Source of the DNA: Devosia sp. Root436
GTDB taxonomy: Bacteria > Pseudomonadota > Alphaproteobacteria > Rhizobiales > Devosiaceae
Length of the DNA: 64,000 nt
Reading direction: 5' to 3'
Assembly: GCF_001426345.1 (NCBI RefSeq)
Contig: NZ_LMEM01000009.1
Location: 512,540-576,539, forward strand
The position numbers and the translations under genes are program-made. Of this stretch, positions 18,919 to 27,562 are shown piece by piece (position 1 is the stretch's first letter; each line of letters begins with the position of its first letter). Under the pieces are notes generated by a model that was not told the DNA's origin, ran no database searches, and saw nothing but the letters and a program-made list of their open reading frames with translations.

Positions 18919-18943
18919 AACGCCGCAAGCGGGCAATGGTTCC
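18919..18943 (-). promoter_or_regulatory. EcfG-type promoter for the GAF-PAS HWE kinase
   Basis: On the minus strand GGAAC (18943-18939), a 16-base spacer and CGTT (18922-18919) match the consensus exactly. Its position decides against the upstream TTG start at 18936. Confidence 0.75.
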
Positions 18944-18950
18944 GAACATT

Positions 18951-19868
18951 TTATTCGGTTTGCGCGTCTATTGTGCCGCGCGGCAATATCACCTTGAGCG
19001 CCGCCGGATGAACCTTGAGCGTCACCGAGCGATCGAGCTTGATCAGTTCGCCATCGATGACGGCATGGGCACCGCGTTTGCGCCTGGGAAAATGCAGCGT
19101 CACCTCGGCGACTTCCTTTTCCGAGACCATCGGGCTGGCGCGCCAGGTGCCGAGGAATACATCGGCCGAGAGCTTGAGCAGTTCCGAGGTCGAAACCGCC
19201 GCGGCCACATAGACGCCGAGCACGCCGCCATCGAGCCGGTCGGCATGGATCTGGCCTTCGCCCAGCGGATTGTTGGACACGGCAATGCCGGAGACCAGGC
19301 GCTTGTCTATGCCCTTGCGCGTATGGAACTCCGCCTCGAACCGGGGCGGGTTGACGGCCGCCGCGGCAATGGCCCGCAGGCTGGCCAGCATCTTGCCGGT
19401 GCGGCTGCCATAGGCCATGCCTTCGCGGATACGGACCAGCCGGGCGTGAATGCCGACTCCGAACTGGTGCACGAACGGCCGGTCATTGGCGGTGGCGATA
19501 TCGACCGCGCCCACCGTGCCGGCTGCTATCGCCTCCAGCGCGTCCTCCAGTACCAGCGGCACCCTGAGCGCCCGGGCGAACAAATTCATCGTTCCTGCGG
19601 GCAAGACAGCAAGCGGCATTCCGGTTTCGTAGGCTATGCCGGCCGCGGTGGAGATGGTGCCATCGCCGCCGCCGGCCATCACTGCATCGACGCCCTTACT
19701 GGTGGCGGCCTTGCGCAACGCCGTTTCGACATGGCCCCCGGCCACCACCTGGCAGTCGAGTATGTGCCCGTGCCGGGCAAATATTTCGGCGGCACTGGCG
19801 GAGAAAGCCGCCAGATCCATCGTTCGCAGCGTCCCGCCATCGCGGTTGAGAACGGCAATGATATGCAA
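18951..19868 (-). CDS. Diacylglycerol kinase-family lipid kinase
   Basis: The 305-residue protein belongs to the DAGK catalytic family (YegS/DgkB-like). It shows GGGDGT near residues 67-72 for nucleotide binding, followed by LPAGTMNLFAR, and later the C-terminal beta-rich lobe with VIDGE. Members phosphorylate diacylglycerol or related lipids at the membrane. The start is a TTG with GAGGAG seven bases upstream; no ATG is suitable. It begins 11 bases after the CHASE3 kinase stop and is probably co-transcribed with it, linking lipid recycling to the stress island. Confidence 0.83.
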   Translation of the reverse strand: MHIIAVLNRDGGTLRTMDLAAFSASAAEIFARHGHILDCQVVAGGHVETALRKAATSKGVDAVMAGGGDGTISTAAGIAYETGMPLAVLPAGTMNLFARALRVPLVLEDALEAIAAGTVGAVDIATANDRPFVHQFGVGIHARLVRIREGMAYGSRTGKMLASLRAIAAAAVNPPRFEAEFHTRKGIDKRLVSGIAVSNNPLGEGQIHADRLDGGVLGVYVAAAVSTSELLKLSADVFLGTWRASPMVSEKEVAEVTLHFPRRKRGAHAVIDGELIKLDRSVTLKVHPAALKVILPRGTIDAQTE

Positions 19869-19879
19869 TGTCGATCTCC

Positions 19880-21301
19880 TCAGGGCGTATCCAGCGATGC
19901 CGCGTCATCGATGCCCGGCAATGGCAGGCGGACGCTCAGGCCGCCGCCGGCCCGCTGCTCGTAATGCGGTTCCCCGCCGAATTGATTGGCTAGTTGTCGC
20001 ACGATGACCGAGCCGAGTCCGCCCTCACCGGGCTGGTCACCGGCAATGCCGACGCCGTCATCGACCACGTTGAGCAAAGGCACCCCGGCGGTGTCGCGCT
20101 TGAGGATGACCGTGATGGTGCCGGCGCGGCCGGCGGGGAAAGCGTGCTTGACGGCATTAGTCACCAGTTCTCCGACCAGGATACCCATCGTCGTCGCGTC
20201 GCGGGCACTGACCACGATGGGATCGAACTGCCCCACCAGCTTGATATTCCTGGTGTCACTCGCCGTCGCCGCGATATCCTCCAGCACGGCGTCGAGGAAT
20301 TCGTCGGCGCTGGCCGTTTCAAGGTCGCCGCCCAGGCGCAGCCGGCGATGGGCCGAGGCGATGGAATGCACCCGTGACCGTGCCGCTTCCAGCGCCGCGC
20401 GCACCTCCTCGGACTTGCTGCGCAACAGTTGCAATCCCAGCAGCGACGACACCGTGGCGAGCGAATTGCCGATGCGATGATTGGCGTCCCGCAATAGCGC
20501 TTCGACCCGCTGCCGCTCCCGATCGGCATGTTCGCGCGCCTCTTCCAGGGCGCGCGTGCGATCCGCCACATGGGCTTCAAGAATCTCGTTCTCAGTGCGC
20601 AGCTGATCCTTGCTGCGTGCCAGCGCACTGACCTGACGCTGCGTGCGCGACAGCAGCATATAGGCAAGCACCACCGCACCGGCCAGAGCCGCGATGATGG
20701 CCCCCACCAGCCAGCGGCGCGACTGGTCGATCTGCCGGTTGCGATCGAGCAGCTTGGCGTTTTCTTCGCCGATGAACTGTTCGAGCGTGTGCCGCAGGCT
20801 GTCCATCAGCCGCTCGCCCATGCCGGTCCGGATCAGCGTCCGCGCTTCCGCGCCACGATCGGCCCCGACGAGCTGGATGGTGCGCGCCATCTCGGCCGTC
20901 TTGACCGCAATCTCGCTGGCAATGCTGCGCACCCGCTCGGCCTGCCGCGGATCGTCCTGCGTCATGGCCGTCAGCGTCTGCAGCCGCGTATCGATCGAGG
21001 CCGCCGCACGCCGATAGGGTTCGAAATAGCTCTCGTCGCGCGTCAGCAGATAGCCGCGCTGGCTGCTTTCGGCTTCGCTCAGCGATATGGTCAGCTCGCG
21101 CGCCTGGTTGCGCACATCATAGGTGTGGACCACATCGCCGATCTGCCGGTCGATGCCCCGCACCAGCACCAGCGCCGCTATGGCCGCCAGCACCACCAGC
21201 GCCAGCGAAGCAAGCACGGCCAGGCGCCGGGCTAGACGCTTTTGCGCCTCCGTTCCCCATTCCTGGCTGGCCAATCTGCTTGCGATGTTCATCGTGCTCA
21301 T
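19880..21301 (-). CDS. CHASE3-domain HWE/HisKA_2 sensor histidine kinase
   Basis: The 473-residue membrane kinase has a first helix at about 29-50, a periplasmic CHASE3 sensor (about 52-195, containing SQRGYLLTRDESYFEPY), a second helix at about 198-217, a coiled coil (about 220-265), and a HisKA_2 transmitter with H275 in DANHRIGN. The ATPase N- and G-boxes (VGELVTNAVKHAF, DDGVGI) are intact. It lies downstream of the Crp/Fnr gene on the same strand, 85 bases away, so the EcfG promoter before that gene may reach it. It is a plausible input kinase for PhyR. Confidence 0.85.
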   Translation of the reverse strand: MSTMNIASRLASQEWGTEAQKRLARRLAVLASLALVVLAAIAALVLVRGIDRQIGDVVHTYDVRNQARELTISLSEAESSQRGYLLTRDESYFEPYRRAAASIDTRLQTLTAMTQDDPRQAERVRSIASEIAVKTAEMARTIQLVGADRGAEARTLIRTGMGERLMDSLRHTLEQFIGEENAKLLDRNRQIDQSRRWLVGAIIAALAGAVVLAYMLLSRTQRQVSALARSKDQLRTENEILEAHVADRTRALEEAREHADRERQRVEALLRDANHRIGNSLATVSSLLGLQLLRSKSEEVRAALEAARSRVHSIASAHRRLRLGGDLETASADEFLDAVLEDIAATASDTRNIKLVGQFDPIVVSARDATTMGILVGELVTNAVKHAFPAGRAGTITVILKRDTAGVPLLNVVDDGVGIAGDQPGEGGLGSVIVRQLANQFGGEPHYEQRAGGGLSVRLPLPGIDDAASLDTP

Positions 21302-21386
21302 CTGCCCGCCGCCGGCCGCAAGCGGCTTGTTTCCTGCCGCTTCCCCTTGGCCGAGCGCAATGGCGGATTTGAGGCTTCCGGCCCGC

Positions 21387-22142
21387 TCATATCAGTGGCC
21401 GCCGCCGCTCCGCCGGCCCGCTCCAGCCCGCCAGTTCCATCAATCCGGCGACGTCCAGCACCTCGCAGGACCGGTCGAGCCAGCGGATCAGCGACTTGCC
21501 GGCGAGTTTGCGCAGCGTCTTGTTGGTGTGAACGATGGACAGCCCCAACGTATCGGCCACATGCATCTGGGTGATCGGCAGATAGAGGTTGCGCGGCGAG
21601 GCCAGGCCCACCGAGGCGGCGCGATGATAGAGAAATGCGATGAGATAGGCCGCCCGCTCTACCGCCGTGCGGCGCCCCAGGCTGAGCAGATGGTCATCCA
21701 GCATCCGCTCTTCCTGCGCCGCCAGCCAGGTGATGTCGAAGCCAAGACCGGGGTGATTGCGAAACAGTTCATTCAACCGGTCGCGCTGGAATACGCAGAG
21801 CACCAGCGGCGACAGGGCCTCCACCGAGTGCTGCATTTCCCCGATCACCGAGCCCTGCAGGCCCACCAGATCGCCGGGCAGCATGTAGTTGAGGATTTGC
21901 CGGCGCCCATCCGGCAACGTCTTGTAGCGGAAGGCCCAGCCGGACAGCAGCGTATAGAGATGAGCGCTATGGCTGCCTTCCGACAGCAGGGTCGTTCCCG
22001 TCTCTGCGACCAGCTCGCCGGTCTTGAACGACGAAATGAAACGCAGTTCCTGAGCCTCGAATTCGCGAAAGCCGGGCATGGCCCTGAGCGGGCATTGTTC
22101 GCAGGGAACCCTGCGTCCGGAACTGGGAAGGACGAGATTCAA
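21387..22142 (-). CDS. Crp/Fnr-family transcriptional regulator
   Basis: This 251-residue regulator has a cyclic-nucleotide-binding-like sensor domain (about 35-150) and a C-terminal winged helix (about 165-235, with VADTLGLSIVHTNKTLRKL as recognition region). The N-terminal CEQCPLRAM motif is typical of a rhizobial subgroup. It has only two N-terminal cysteines, so an Fnr-type iron-sulfur cluster is not clearly supported. The start is a TTG with weak ribosome binding. An exact EcfG promoter 35 bases upstream places it in the stress regulon, where it could act as a secondary regulator. Confidence 0.85.
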   Translation of the reverse strand: MNLVLPSSGRRVPCEQCPLRAMPGFREFEAQELRFISSFKTGELVAETGTTLLSEGSHSAHLYTLLSGWAFRYKTLPDGRRQILNYMLPGDLVGLQGSVIGEMQHSVEALSPLVLCVFQRDRLNELFRNHPGLGFDITWLAAQEERMLDDHLLSLGRRTAVERAAYLIAFLYHRAASVGLASPRNLYLPITQMHVADTLGLSIVHTNKTLRKLAGKSLIRWLDRSCEVLDVAGLMELAGWSGPAERRRPLI

Positions 22143-22176
22143 AAGGCACCATTGACGCTGATGAAGTCATCAGCCC

Positions 22177-22201
22177 AACGCAACCGCGCCTTGGCCGTTC
22201 C
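22177..22201 (-). promoter_or_regulatory. EcfG-type promoter for the Crp/Fnr regulator
   Basis: On the minus strand GGAAC (22201-22197), a 16-base spacer and CGTT (22180-22177) give an exact consensus match upstream of the gene starting at 22142. Confidence 0.75.
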
Positions 22202-22272
22202 CCAACATGTCAAACTTAAATGACAGTCGAGCCGATCGGGCCGCATGAGTACCGAAAGGTTGCGGAAATACC

Positions 22273-22641
22273 ATGCTCACAGGCCAGACTGTCCTCATCA
22301 TCGAAGATGAATTCCTGATCGCGCTCGACATCCAGCGCATTCTCGAACCCCTGGGCGCGGGCAAGACCCTGTTTGCCCGCACGACGGCGGAAGCCGAGGA
22401 ACTGCGCGCGTTATGGCCCGAAATCGGTGTCGCCGTGATCGAAGTGCTGGCCCATGATGCCGAGCGCATGCAACTGGCCCGAGCCTTGAGCACCGCCGGT
22501 ATTCCGGTCGTTCTGACCACGGCCGACATTACCGTCCGGCACGGTCTGGCCGACCTGTCGGCCTTTCCCCTGCTGGTCAAGCCAGTCCCCGAGGAAGCCT
22601 TTACGAGCGCCATCGGCGCGGCGCTCGCGGCCCGTTCCTAG
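22273..22641 (+). CDS. Receiver-like protein lacking the phosphoacceptor aspartate
   Basis: The 122-residue single-domain receiver has the acidic pocket (E11, D12, E13 in IIEDEF), the switch Thr region (VVLTTAD) and the conserved Lys in LLVKPV. The residue aligned with the phosphorylated Asp is Glu (E57 in AVIEVL). Glu often mimics phospho-Asp, so this may be a constitutively active-like or phosphate-independent adaptor. It ends four bases past the ecfG stop on the opposite strand, so the two genes converge and overlap at their 3' ends. It could modulate the PhyR-NepR relay; this is inference from position. Confidence 0.75.
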   Translation: MLTGQTVLIIEDEFLIALDIQRILEPLGAGKTLFARTTAEAEELRALWPEIGVAVIEVLAHDAERMQLARALSTAGIPVVLTTADITVRHGLADLSAFPLLVKPVPEEAFTSAIGAALAARS

Positions 22642-23192
22642 AACGAGTGGTTGGTCGTGGTCACCTGGGCCGAAACCGCATCGGGACCATAATCGGCTTC
22701 GCCGGATATCTTGAGGATGTCCAGCAGTCGCGTGCGGGCGCGGCTCACCCGGCTCTTCATGGTGCCGACGGCGCAGTCGCAAATTTCGGCGGCTTCCTCA
22801 TAGGAAAAACCCGAGGCCCCGATCAGGATCACCGCTTCGCGCTGGTCGTCGGGCAGTTGCGACAAGGCCTTCTTGAAGTCCTGCATATCCATCGAGCCGT
22901 ATTGCGCCGGATGCACGGACAGGCGTTCGGTAAAGGCGCCGTCGCTGTCCTGCACCTCGCGGCCGCGCTTGCGCATCTGGCTGTAGAATTCATTGCGCAG
23001 GATGGTGAAGAGCCAGGCCTTGATATTGGTGCCCATCTCGAAGCTGGACTGCTTGGCCCAGGCCTTCATGACGGTGTCCTGCACCAGATCGTCGGCCTTG
23101 TCGTGCTTGCCGGTCAGCGAGACGGCGAAGGCTCGCAGGCTCGGAAGCGTCGCCAGCATTTCGCGCTTGAACGTCGTCGGTTCCGCGGTCAT
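22638..23192 (-). CDS. ecfG: General stress response ECF sigma factor EcfG
   Basis: The 184-residue ECF sigma factor shows region 2 (DDLVQDTVMKAW and GTNIKAWLFTILRN) and region 4 (LPDDQREAVILIGASGFSYEEAAEI). It directs RNA polymerase to GGAAC-N16/17-CGTT promoters. The ATG at 23192 follows the nepR stop by four bases with GGAGAG overlapping the end of nepR, so the two are translationally coupled. NepR would sequester it until phosphorylated PhyR binds NepR. An open extension upstream to 23357 is antisense-type noise over nepR. Confidence 0.92.
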   Translation of the reverse strand: MTAEPTTFKREMLATLPSLRAFAVSLTGKHDKADDLVQDTVMKAWAKQSSFEMGTNIKAWLFTILRNEFYSQMRKRGREVQDSDGAFTERLSVHPAQYGSMDMQDFKKALSQLPDDQREAVILIGASGFSYEEAAEICDCAVGTMKSRVSRARTRLLDILKISGEADYGPDAVSAQVTTTNHSF

Positions 23193-23196
23193 GCCG

Positions 23197-23418
23197 TCAC
23201 TCTCCGTCACGAGCGGCGTTTTTTGCCTTCTGCGCCTGCTCGGCGCCATCGAGCTTCTCCAATAGGTCGAGCAATTGCTCGGGGACGCCTTCGTCCTGCA
23301 CAGCCCCGTATAGGGCGCGCAAACGTGCGCCGATGTCCGTATTCGGACCCAGCCCATCGTCTGCCCGCCCCGCCTGCGTCCGCATGCGTTGCTGGGTCAC
23401 CAGTTGTTCCTTCATCAT
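23197..23418 (-). CDS. nepR: Anti-sigma factor NepR
   Basis: The short 73-residue protein contains the NepR core (IGARLRALYGAVQDEGVPEQ, about residues 29-48, then LLDLLEKLD). NepR binds EcfG and is released by the sigma-like domain of phosphorylated PhyR. It is the first gene of nepR-ecfG, divergent from phyR, the canonical alphaproteobacterial arrangement. Both the ATG at 23418 and the next codon ATG at 23415 are possible. Confidence 0.92.
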   Translation of the reverse strand: MMKEQLVTQQRMRTQAGRADDGLGPNTDIGARLRALYGAVQDEGVPEQLLDLLEKLDGAEQAQKAKNAARDGE

Positions 23419-23458
23419 ACCGTGTCTAGACCGTCAGATCGTTGTATTTGCCGATCAT

Positions 23459-23483
23459 AATGCCTGCCGTTGAAAAAAGTTCC
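23459..23483 (-). promoter_or_regulatory. Probable EcfG-type promoter for nepR-ecfG (one mismatch)
   Basis: On the minus strand GGAAC (23483-23479), a 16-base spacer and CATT (23462-23459) differ from the consensus at one -10 base. It is back-to-back with the phyR promoter and would give autoregulation. Confidence 0.5.
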
Positions 23484-23492
23484 TCACCCTTT

Positions 23493-23517
23493 GGAACTTT
23501 CTTCACGACACGCCGTT
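23493..23517 (+). promoter_or_regulatory. EcfG-type promoter for phyR
   Basis: GGAAC (23493-23497), a 16-base spacer and CGTT (23514-23517) match exactly and lie 47 bases before the phyR ATG. Initiation here supports the start at 23565 rather than the open codons further upstream. Confidence 0.8.
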
Positions 23518-23564
23518 TTCCGGTTTCGTGCATCACGAGCCAAGCGTCACTGGGAGTTCACTTA

Positions 23565-24359
23565 ATGACTTTGTCCACGCGGATCGCTCCGCATCTGCCG
23601 TATCTGCGGCGGTTCTCGCGCGCAGTTACCGGGTCGCAGACATCTGGCGATGCCTATGTCGCGGCCACCCTGGAAGCTCTCATCGCCGATATTTCGCTGT
23701 TTCCCGAGGCGAGCAACGACCGTATCGCGCTCTACAAGCTGTTTTCCGCCCTGTTTTCCTCATCGGCCGTCAAGGTGCCGCTGCCCACATCCAGCTATGC
23801 CTGGGAAAAGCGCGCAGCGACCAATCTGGCCAATCTTGCCCCCCGGCCGCGCCAGGCCTTCCTGCTGGTAGCCGTCGAGGGCTTCACCCATGCGCAGGCC
23901 GCCGAAATCCTGGGTGTCTCCGACACCGAATTCGGCGGGCTGCTCGAAGAAGCCTCGATCGAGATTTCCCGCCAGGTGGCGACCGAAATCATGATCATCG
24001 AGGACGAGCCGCTGATCGCCATGGATATCGAGCAACTGGTCGAGAGCCTGGGCCACAAGGTGGTCAGCGTCGCCCGCACCCACAAGGAAGCGGTCAATCT
24101 CTTCGCCCAGACCCAGCCCCGCATGATCCTGGCCGATATCCAGCTTGCCGATGGCAGCTCGGGCATCGATGCGGTCAACGACATCCTCAACCACCATTCG
24201 GTGCCGGTGATCTTCATCACCGCCTTCCCCGAACGCCTGCTGACCGGCGAGCGGCCCGAGCCGACCTTCCTTGTCACCAAGCCGTTCAACCCCGACATGG
24301 TCAAGGCGCTGATCAGCCAGGCGCTGTTCTTCGATGAAGGCTCGCGCGCCGCCGCCTAA
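23565..24359 (+). CDS. phyR: Response regulator PhyR (sigma-like plus receiver)
   Basis: The 264-residue protein has an N-terminal sigma factor-like domain (about 1-130, including [26 protein letters not shown]) and a C-terminal receiver (about 137-255) with acidic pair in IIEDEP, phosphoacceptor D191 in ILADIQL and Lys in LVTKPF. When phosphorylated it mimics sigma and captures NepR, freeing EcfG. GGGAG lies upstream of the ATG at 23565. It is divergent from nepR-ecfG and followed by a strong terminator. Confidence 0.95.
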   Translation: MTLSTRIAPHLPYLRRFSRAVTGSQTSGDAYVAATLEALIADISLFPEASNDRIALYKLFSALFSSSAVKVPLPTSSYAWEKRAATNLANLAPRPRQAFLLVAVEGFTHAQAAEILGVSDTEFGGLLEEASIEISRQVATEIMIIEDEPLIAMDIEQLVESLGHKVVSVARTHKEAVNLFAQTQPRMILADIQLADGSSGIDAVNDILNHHSVPVIFITAFPERLLTGERPEPTFLVTKPFNPDMVKALISQALFFDEGSRAAA

Positions 24360-24383
24360 CGGCGCCCGCCCAACGGACACGGA

Positions 24384-24407
24384 AGGCCGGGCTTCCCGGC
24401 CTTTTTT
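24384..24407 (+). terminator. Rho-independent terminator of phyR
   Basis: The stem AGGCCGGG (24384-24391) with CCCGGCCT (24395-24402), a three-base loop and a T run to 24407. Confidence 0.85.
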
Positions 24408-24418
24408 GTTGCCCATCA

Positions 24419-24443
24419 GGAACCTGCCAACACCAGAACCGTT
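24419..24443 (+). promoter_or_regulatory. EcfG-type promoter for the DUF1328 gene
   Basis: GGAAC (24419-24423), a 16-base spacer and CGTT (24440-24443) match the consensus exactly, 32 bases before the ATG at 24476. Confidence 0.78.
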
Positions 24444-24475
24444 GTTGTTGCAAGACCTTCGTTCAGGAGAGTGAC

Positions 24476-24640
24476 ATGCTCTATTACGCACTCGTCTTCC
24501 TCGTGATTGCACTGATCGCCGGGGTTCTCGGCTTCGGCGGAGTTGCCGGTGCTTCCGCCGGGATCGCGCAGATCCTGTTCTTCCTGTTCCTGGCTTTTCT
24601 GGTCATCTCGCTGGTTGCCGGCTTCTTCCGCCGTGCTTGA
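24476..24640 (+). CDS. DUF1328/UPF0391 small membrane protein, 54 aa
   Basis: The 54-residue product has two hydrophobic helices (about 2-24 and 30-50) around [13 protein letters not shown] and a basic end (FFRRA), which is the UPF0391/YtjA pattern. AGGAGAG precedes the ATG. Its own exact EcfG promoter and a terminator make it a single-gene stress-response target beside phyR. The molecular role of the family is unknown. Confidence 0.85.
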   Translation: MLYYALVFLVIALIAGVLGFGGVAGASAGIAQILFFLFLAFLVISLVAGFFRRA

Positions 24641-24673
24641 GCGAAACCCTGCGGCCCGGCCAGGTTCCTGACG

Positions 24674-24702
24674 CGGCTTCGCCTCCGGGCGGGGCCGTTT
24701 TT
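24674..24702 (+). terminator. Rho-independent terminator after the DUF1328 gene
   Basis: The stem CGGC-TT-CGCC pairs with GGCG-GG-GCCG through two G-T wobbles around a four-base loop, followed by TTTTT. Confidence 0.7.
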
Positions 24703-24731
24703 GTTCCGGCCGCCTTTATGAGACTTCCCCT

Positions 24732-25706
24732 ATGTCCGCCCCACCGCCCGACCGACAGATGCAGATGAGGCTCGATGCCTTGTCCGCCGGCTTGCGCGAA
24801 GGCGGGGTTTTCGTGCTGCACCAGGACTTCGATCATCGGTTCGACCTGGTGGAGAATCCCCCCGCGCTCTGGCCGCAGCGGGTCATGCTCGGCCGGGTCG
24901 AGGCCGATGTGCTGCCCGCCGAAATTGCCGCCGCTTTTGCCGACGCGGTGGAGCGCTGCCGTCAGGGCCAGGAAGGGACCATTACCTTCGAGTTGGGTGA
25001 CGGTCTGCGGCGGCGTCATTTCGAAGCCCACATGCTGCCCGACGAGACCGGCGTCACCACCATCGTCACCGATACGACCGAAGAGCGTGCCCGCGATATC
25101 GCCGTTGCGTCACTGTTACGCGAAGTCAGCCACCGCTCCAAGAACCTGCTTGCCATCGTGCAGTCGGTGGCCATGCAGACCGCTCACCACAGCGACAATA
25201 TCAAGGATTTCCTCGACCGCTTCCGCGGCCGGCTGCATGCCCTGTCCAGCACCCAGGATCTGGTGACCGAAAGCAACTGGCGCGGCACCTACCTGCAGTC
25301 GCTGATCGCCTCGCAGCTCATCCGGGTCGGGCCATCCGTGCTCGCCAATGTGCGGGTTACCGGCGAAAATCCGCTGCTCGGCCCCAATGCTTCGCTCCAT
25401 ATCGGTCTCGCCATCCACGAGCTGGGTGCCAATGCAATACTGCATGGCGCCCTGGCCAATGGCGATCCGGGGCAGGTCTGGATCGATGCGAAAGTGGTCA
25501 ATGAGCCCGGCCAGCCGGCGGACCTGGTCATCGAGTGGCAGGAAACCGGCATCGACGCCGAACGCATTCGCCACGAACCCCATTTCGGCATGCTGGTCCT
25601 CGAACGCATCGTCCCCTTGTCCGTGGGGGGCACCGCCGACTTCAACATCGAAGCCGACAGCGTACGCTACCGGCTCGTCGTGCCGTCAGATCAGTTCGAG
25701 ACCTGA
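24732..25706 (+). CDS. PAS-HWE sensor histidine kinase, soluble
   Basis: The 324-residue kinase has a PAS-like N-terminal domain (about 15-120) and an HWE/HisKA_2 transmitter with H134 in EVSHRSKN, then the ATPase region with [14 protein letters not shown]. No membrane segment is visible. Short PAS-HWE kinases next to phyR are typical cognate kinases (PhyK-like) of the general stress response; partnership is inferred from proximity. I found no EcfG-type promoter directly before it, so it may supply basal input. Confidence 0.85.
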   Translation: MSAPPPDRQMQMRLDALSAGLREGGVFVLHQDFDHRFDLVENPPALWPQRVMLGRVEADVLPAEIAAAFADAVERCRQGQEGTITFELGDGLRRRHFEAHMLPDETGVTTIVTDTTEERARDIAVASLLREVSHRSKNLLAIVQSVAMQTAHHSDNIKDFLDRFRGRLHALSSTQDLVTESNWRGTYLQSLIASQLIRVGPSVLANVRVTGENPLLGPNASLHIGLAIHELGANAILHGALANGDPGQVWIDAKVVNEPGQPADLVIEWQETGIDAERIRHEPHFGMLVLERIVPLSVGGTADFNIEADSVRYRLVVPSDQFET

Positions 25707-26491
25707 CCCGGCAGCAGATCGTCGATCCGTCCCGTCCAGTGGTAGACGGCCAGGCCGATCCATTCCTTCATCGCGACGCTGGTGGTCGCCAGGTTGGCCG
25801 TCAGGTCCGCGATATCGATGCCGAACGCTTCGCTGCCCGTGGTGCGATAGTCCGTCGGCCAGGCCGTGGCCACGATCCCCACCTTGCGAAACAGGCCCAT
25901 GGACCGCGGCATGTGAAATGCCGAAGTCACCAGCAGGACAACGCCCGGCTCGGGGCCAAGCAGGGTCTTGGTGTAACCGGCATTCTCGTCGGTATTGCGT
26001 GCCTCGGTCTCCAGCACCAGCCGTTCCGGCGCAATGCCGAAGGCCAGCAGCAGGCGCTGCATGGTCACCGCTTCCGGCTCCGCGCCGGGCATGAGGCCGG
26101 CAATGCCGCCGGTGAGCACGATCCGGGCATCGGGATAGTGCTGCACCAGCCACAGGGTCTCCACCAGCCGATCGCCGGCTTCGTTGATTTCGGTGACGCC
26201 GCGCGCGGTGCTGATCTGCGACGAGGTGGCGCCGCCCAGCAACACGATGACATCCACCTTTGCGGGCAGTTCGGCTGGCCGCGCGAACCGCGCTTCAAGC
26301 GGCGCCATCAGCACCGCACCGATATTGGTGAAGCTGGCCGTGCCCAGCAGCAGCACAGCCAGGCCCATCAGCGCCCCAGCCCAGCGGCGCCGGCCCGAGG
26401 CCAGCAGCGCCAGCCCGGCAAGCCCCAGCAGAATGGTCAGGCTGATCGGCTGGGCCAGCAGCCAGAACAGCTTGGAAATCTCGTAGAACAT
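25691..26491 (-). CDS. YdcF/SanA-family (DUF218) membrane protein
   Basis: The 266-residue protein has two N-terminal membrane helices (about 8-28 and 36-58), then a soluble DUF218 domain with the nucleotide-like-binding start VDVIVLLGG (about 84-92), VLTGG, and the C-terminal HMPRSM motif near residue 193. ElyC/SanA/YdcF proteins act in cell-envelope physiology in enterobacteria; the biochemical function is unproven. Its 3' end overlaps the 3' end of the PAS-HWE kinase by 16 bases in convergent orientation. Confidence 0.85.
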   Translation of the reverse strand: MFYEISKLFWLLAQPISLTILLGLAGLALLASGRRRWAGALMGLAVLLLGTASFTNIGAVLMAPLEARFARPAELPAKVDVIVLLGGATSSQISTARGVTEINEAGDRLVETLWLVQHYPDARIVLTGGIAGLMPGAEPEAVTMQRLLLAFGIAPERLVLETEARNTDENAGYTKTLLGPEPGVVLLVTSAFHMPRSMGLFRKVGIVATAWPTDYRTTGSEAFGIDIADLTANLATTSVAMKEWIGLAVYHWTGRIDDLLPGQVSN

Positions 26492-26698
26492 GCGACGCCC
26501 CGTGGATTATGCGCGCACCATAGGCGAGGCTCGCCGCCGGCGCGAGCCCACCATCCCCAGCCGACCGGCCACAAGCGCATCATTTCCCTTGCTATGTTCA
26601 CCGCTTATGCTTTTCTTGAGGGCGGTCAAGATTGCCAGCCTCATAATAAGGCAGTCGCCGGTCAGGAAGGCGCCCGTCTCGGCGGGCCAAGGGTGAAT

Positions 26699-27496
26699 AT
26701 GGCGCAAGCTGCTACCGCTGCTGCGGAGAAGTGGCCGGTCGTGGCTATCCACGACTTGCATAAATCGTTCGGCGAGCTGGAAGTGCTCAAGGGCATTTCA
26801 TTCGCCGCCCGCGAGGGTGAAGTCGTCTCGCTGATCGGCTCCTCGGGCTCGGGCAAGTCCACCCTGCTGCGCTGCATCAACATGCTCGAAGTGCCCGATA
26901 GCGGTTCCGTCGCCATCGATGGCGAGCAGATCAAGCTGCGCGGCACCGGTCCGCACCGGCAGATCGGGGACGAACACCAGATCCGCCGCATCCGCTCCGA
27001 ACTGGGCATGGTGTTCCAGAGCTTCAACCTGTGGGCCCATCTCACCATTCTCGAAAACGTCATGGAAGCGCCGCTGATCGTACAGAAGCGCGCTCGCGGC
27101 GAAGTGCAGGAAGAAGCGCTGGCCATGCTGGCCAAGGTCGGCATTCGCGAAAAGGCCGACGCCTATCCCGCCCAGCTTTCGGGCGGACAGCAGCAGCGCG
27201 CCGCCATTGCGCGCGCCCTCTGCATCAATCCGCGCGTCATGCTGTTCGACGAGCCGACCTCGGCGCTGGACCCCGAACTCGAAGTCGAGGTGCTGCGCGT
27301 CATCAAGGTGCTGGCCGATGAGGGCCGGACCATGATCCTGGTCACCCACGACATGGATTTCGCCCGCTCGGTCAGCGACCGCGTCATCTTCCTGCATCAG
27401 GGCATGATCGAGGAAGAGGGCGCGCCCGAGCAGATATTCGGCGCCACGAAATCGACGCGCCTCAAGCAATTCCTCAATGCCGCCAACCATGAATAG
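26699..27496 (+). CDS. Amino-acid ABC transporter ATP-binding protein
   Basis: The 265-residue ATPase belongs to the HisP/GlnQ polar amino-acid class. It has Walker [10 protein letters not shown] (about 47-55), the Q-loop [11 protein letters not shown], signature LSGGQQQR and Walker [13 protein letters not shown]. The insertion with [10 protein letters not shown] between Walker A and the Q-loop is typical of HisP/OccP-type proteins. The ATG at 26699 has AAGGG six bases upstream; the frame is open further upstream without a ribosome site. It leads an operon of binding protein, two permeases and a deacylase. Confidence 0.9.
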   Translation: MAQAATAAAEKWPVVAIHDLHKSFGELEVLKGISFAAREGEVVSLIGSSGSGKSTLLRCINMLEVPDSGSVAIDGEQIKLRGTGPHRQIGDEHQIRRIRSELGMVFQSFNLWAHLTILENVMEAPLIVQKRARGEVQEEALAMLAKVGIREKADAYPAQLSGGQQQRAAIARALCINPRVMLFDEPTSALDPELEVEVLRVIKVLADEGRTMILVTHDMDFARSVSDRVIFLHQGMIEEEGAPEQIFGATKSTRLKQFLNAANHE

Positions 27497-27562
27497 GAGG
27501 GCGGCATCGATGACAAGTCCCGGGAAACGGGCAAGAAGCAAGAATAACCAATGGAGAAACAG

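Noticed and set aside
18864..18936. N-terminal extension of the GAF-PAS kinase starting at TTG 18936
   Set aside because: The TTG lies inside an EcfG promoter and the extra residues are not family-like.
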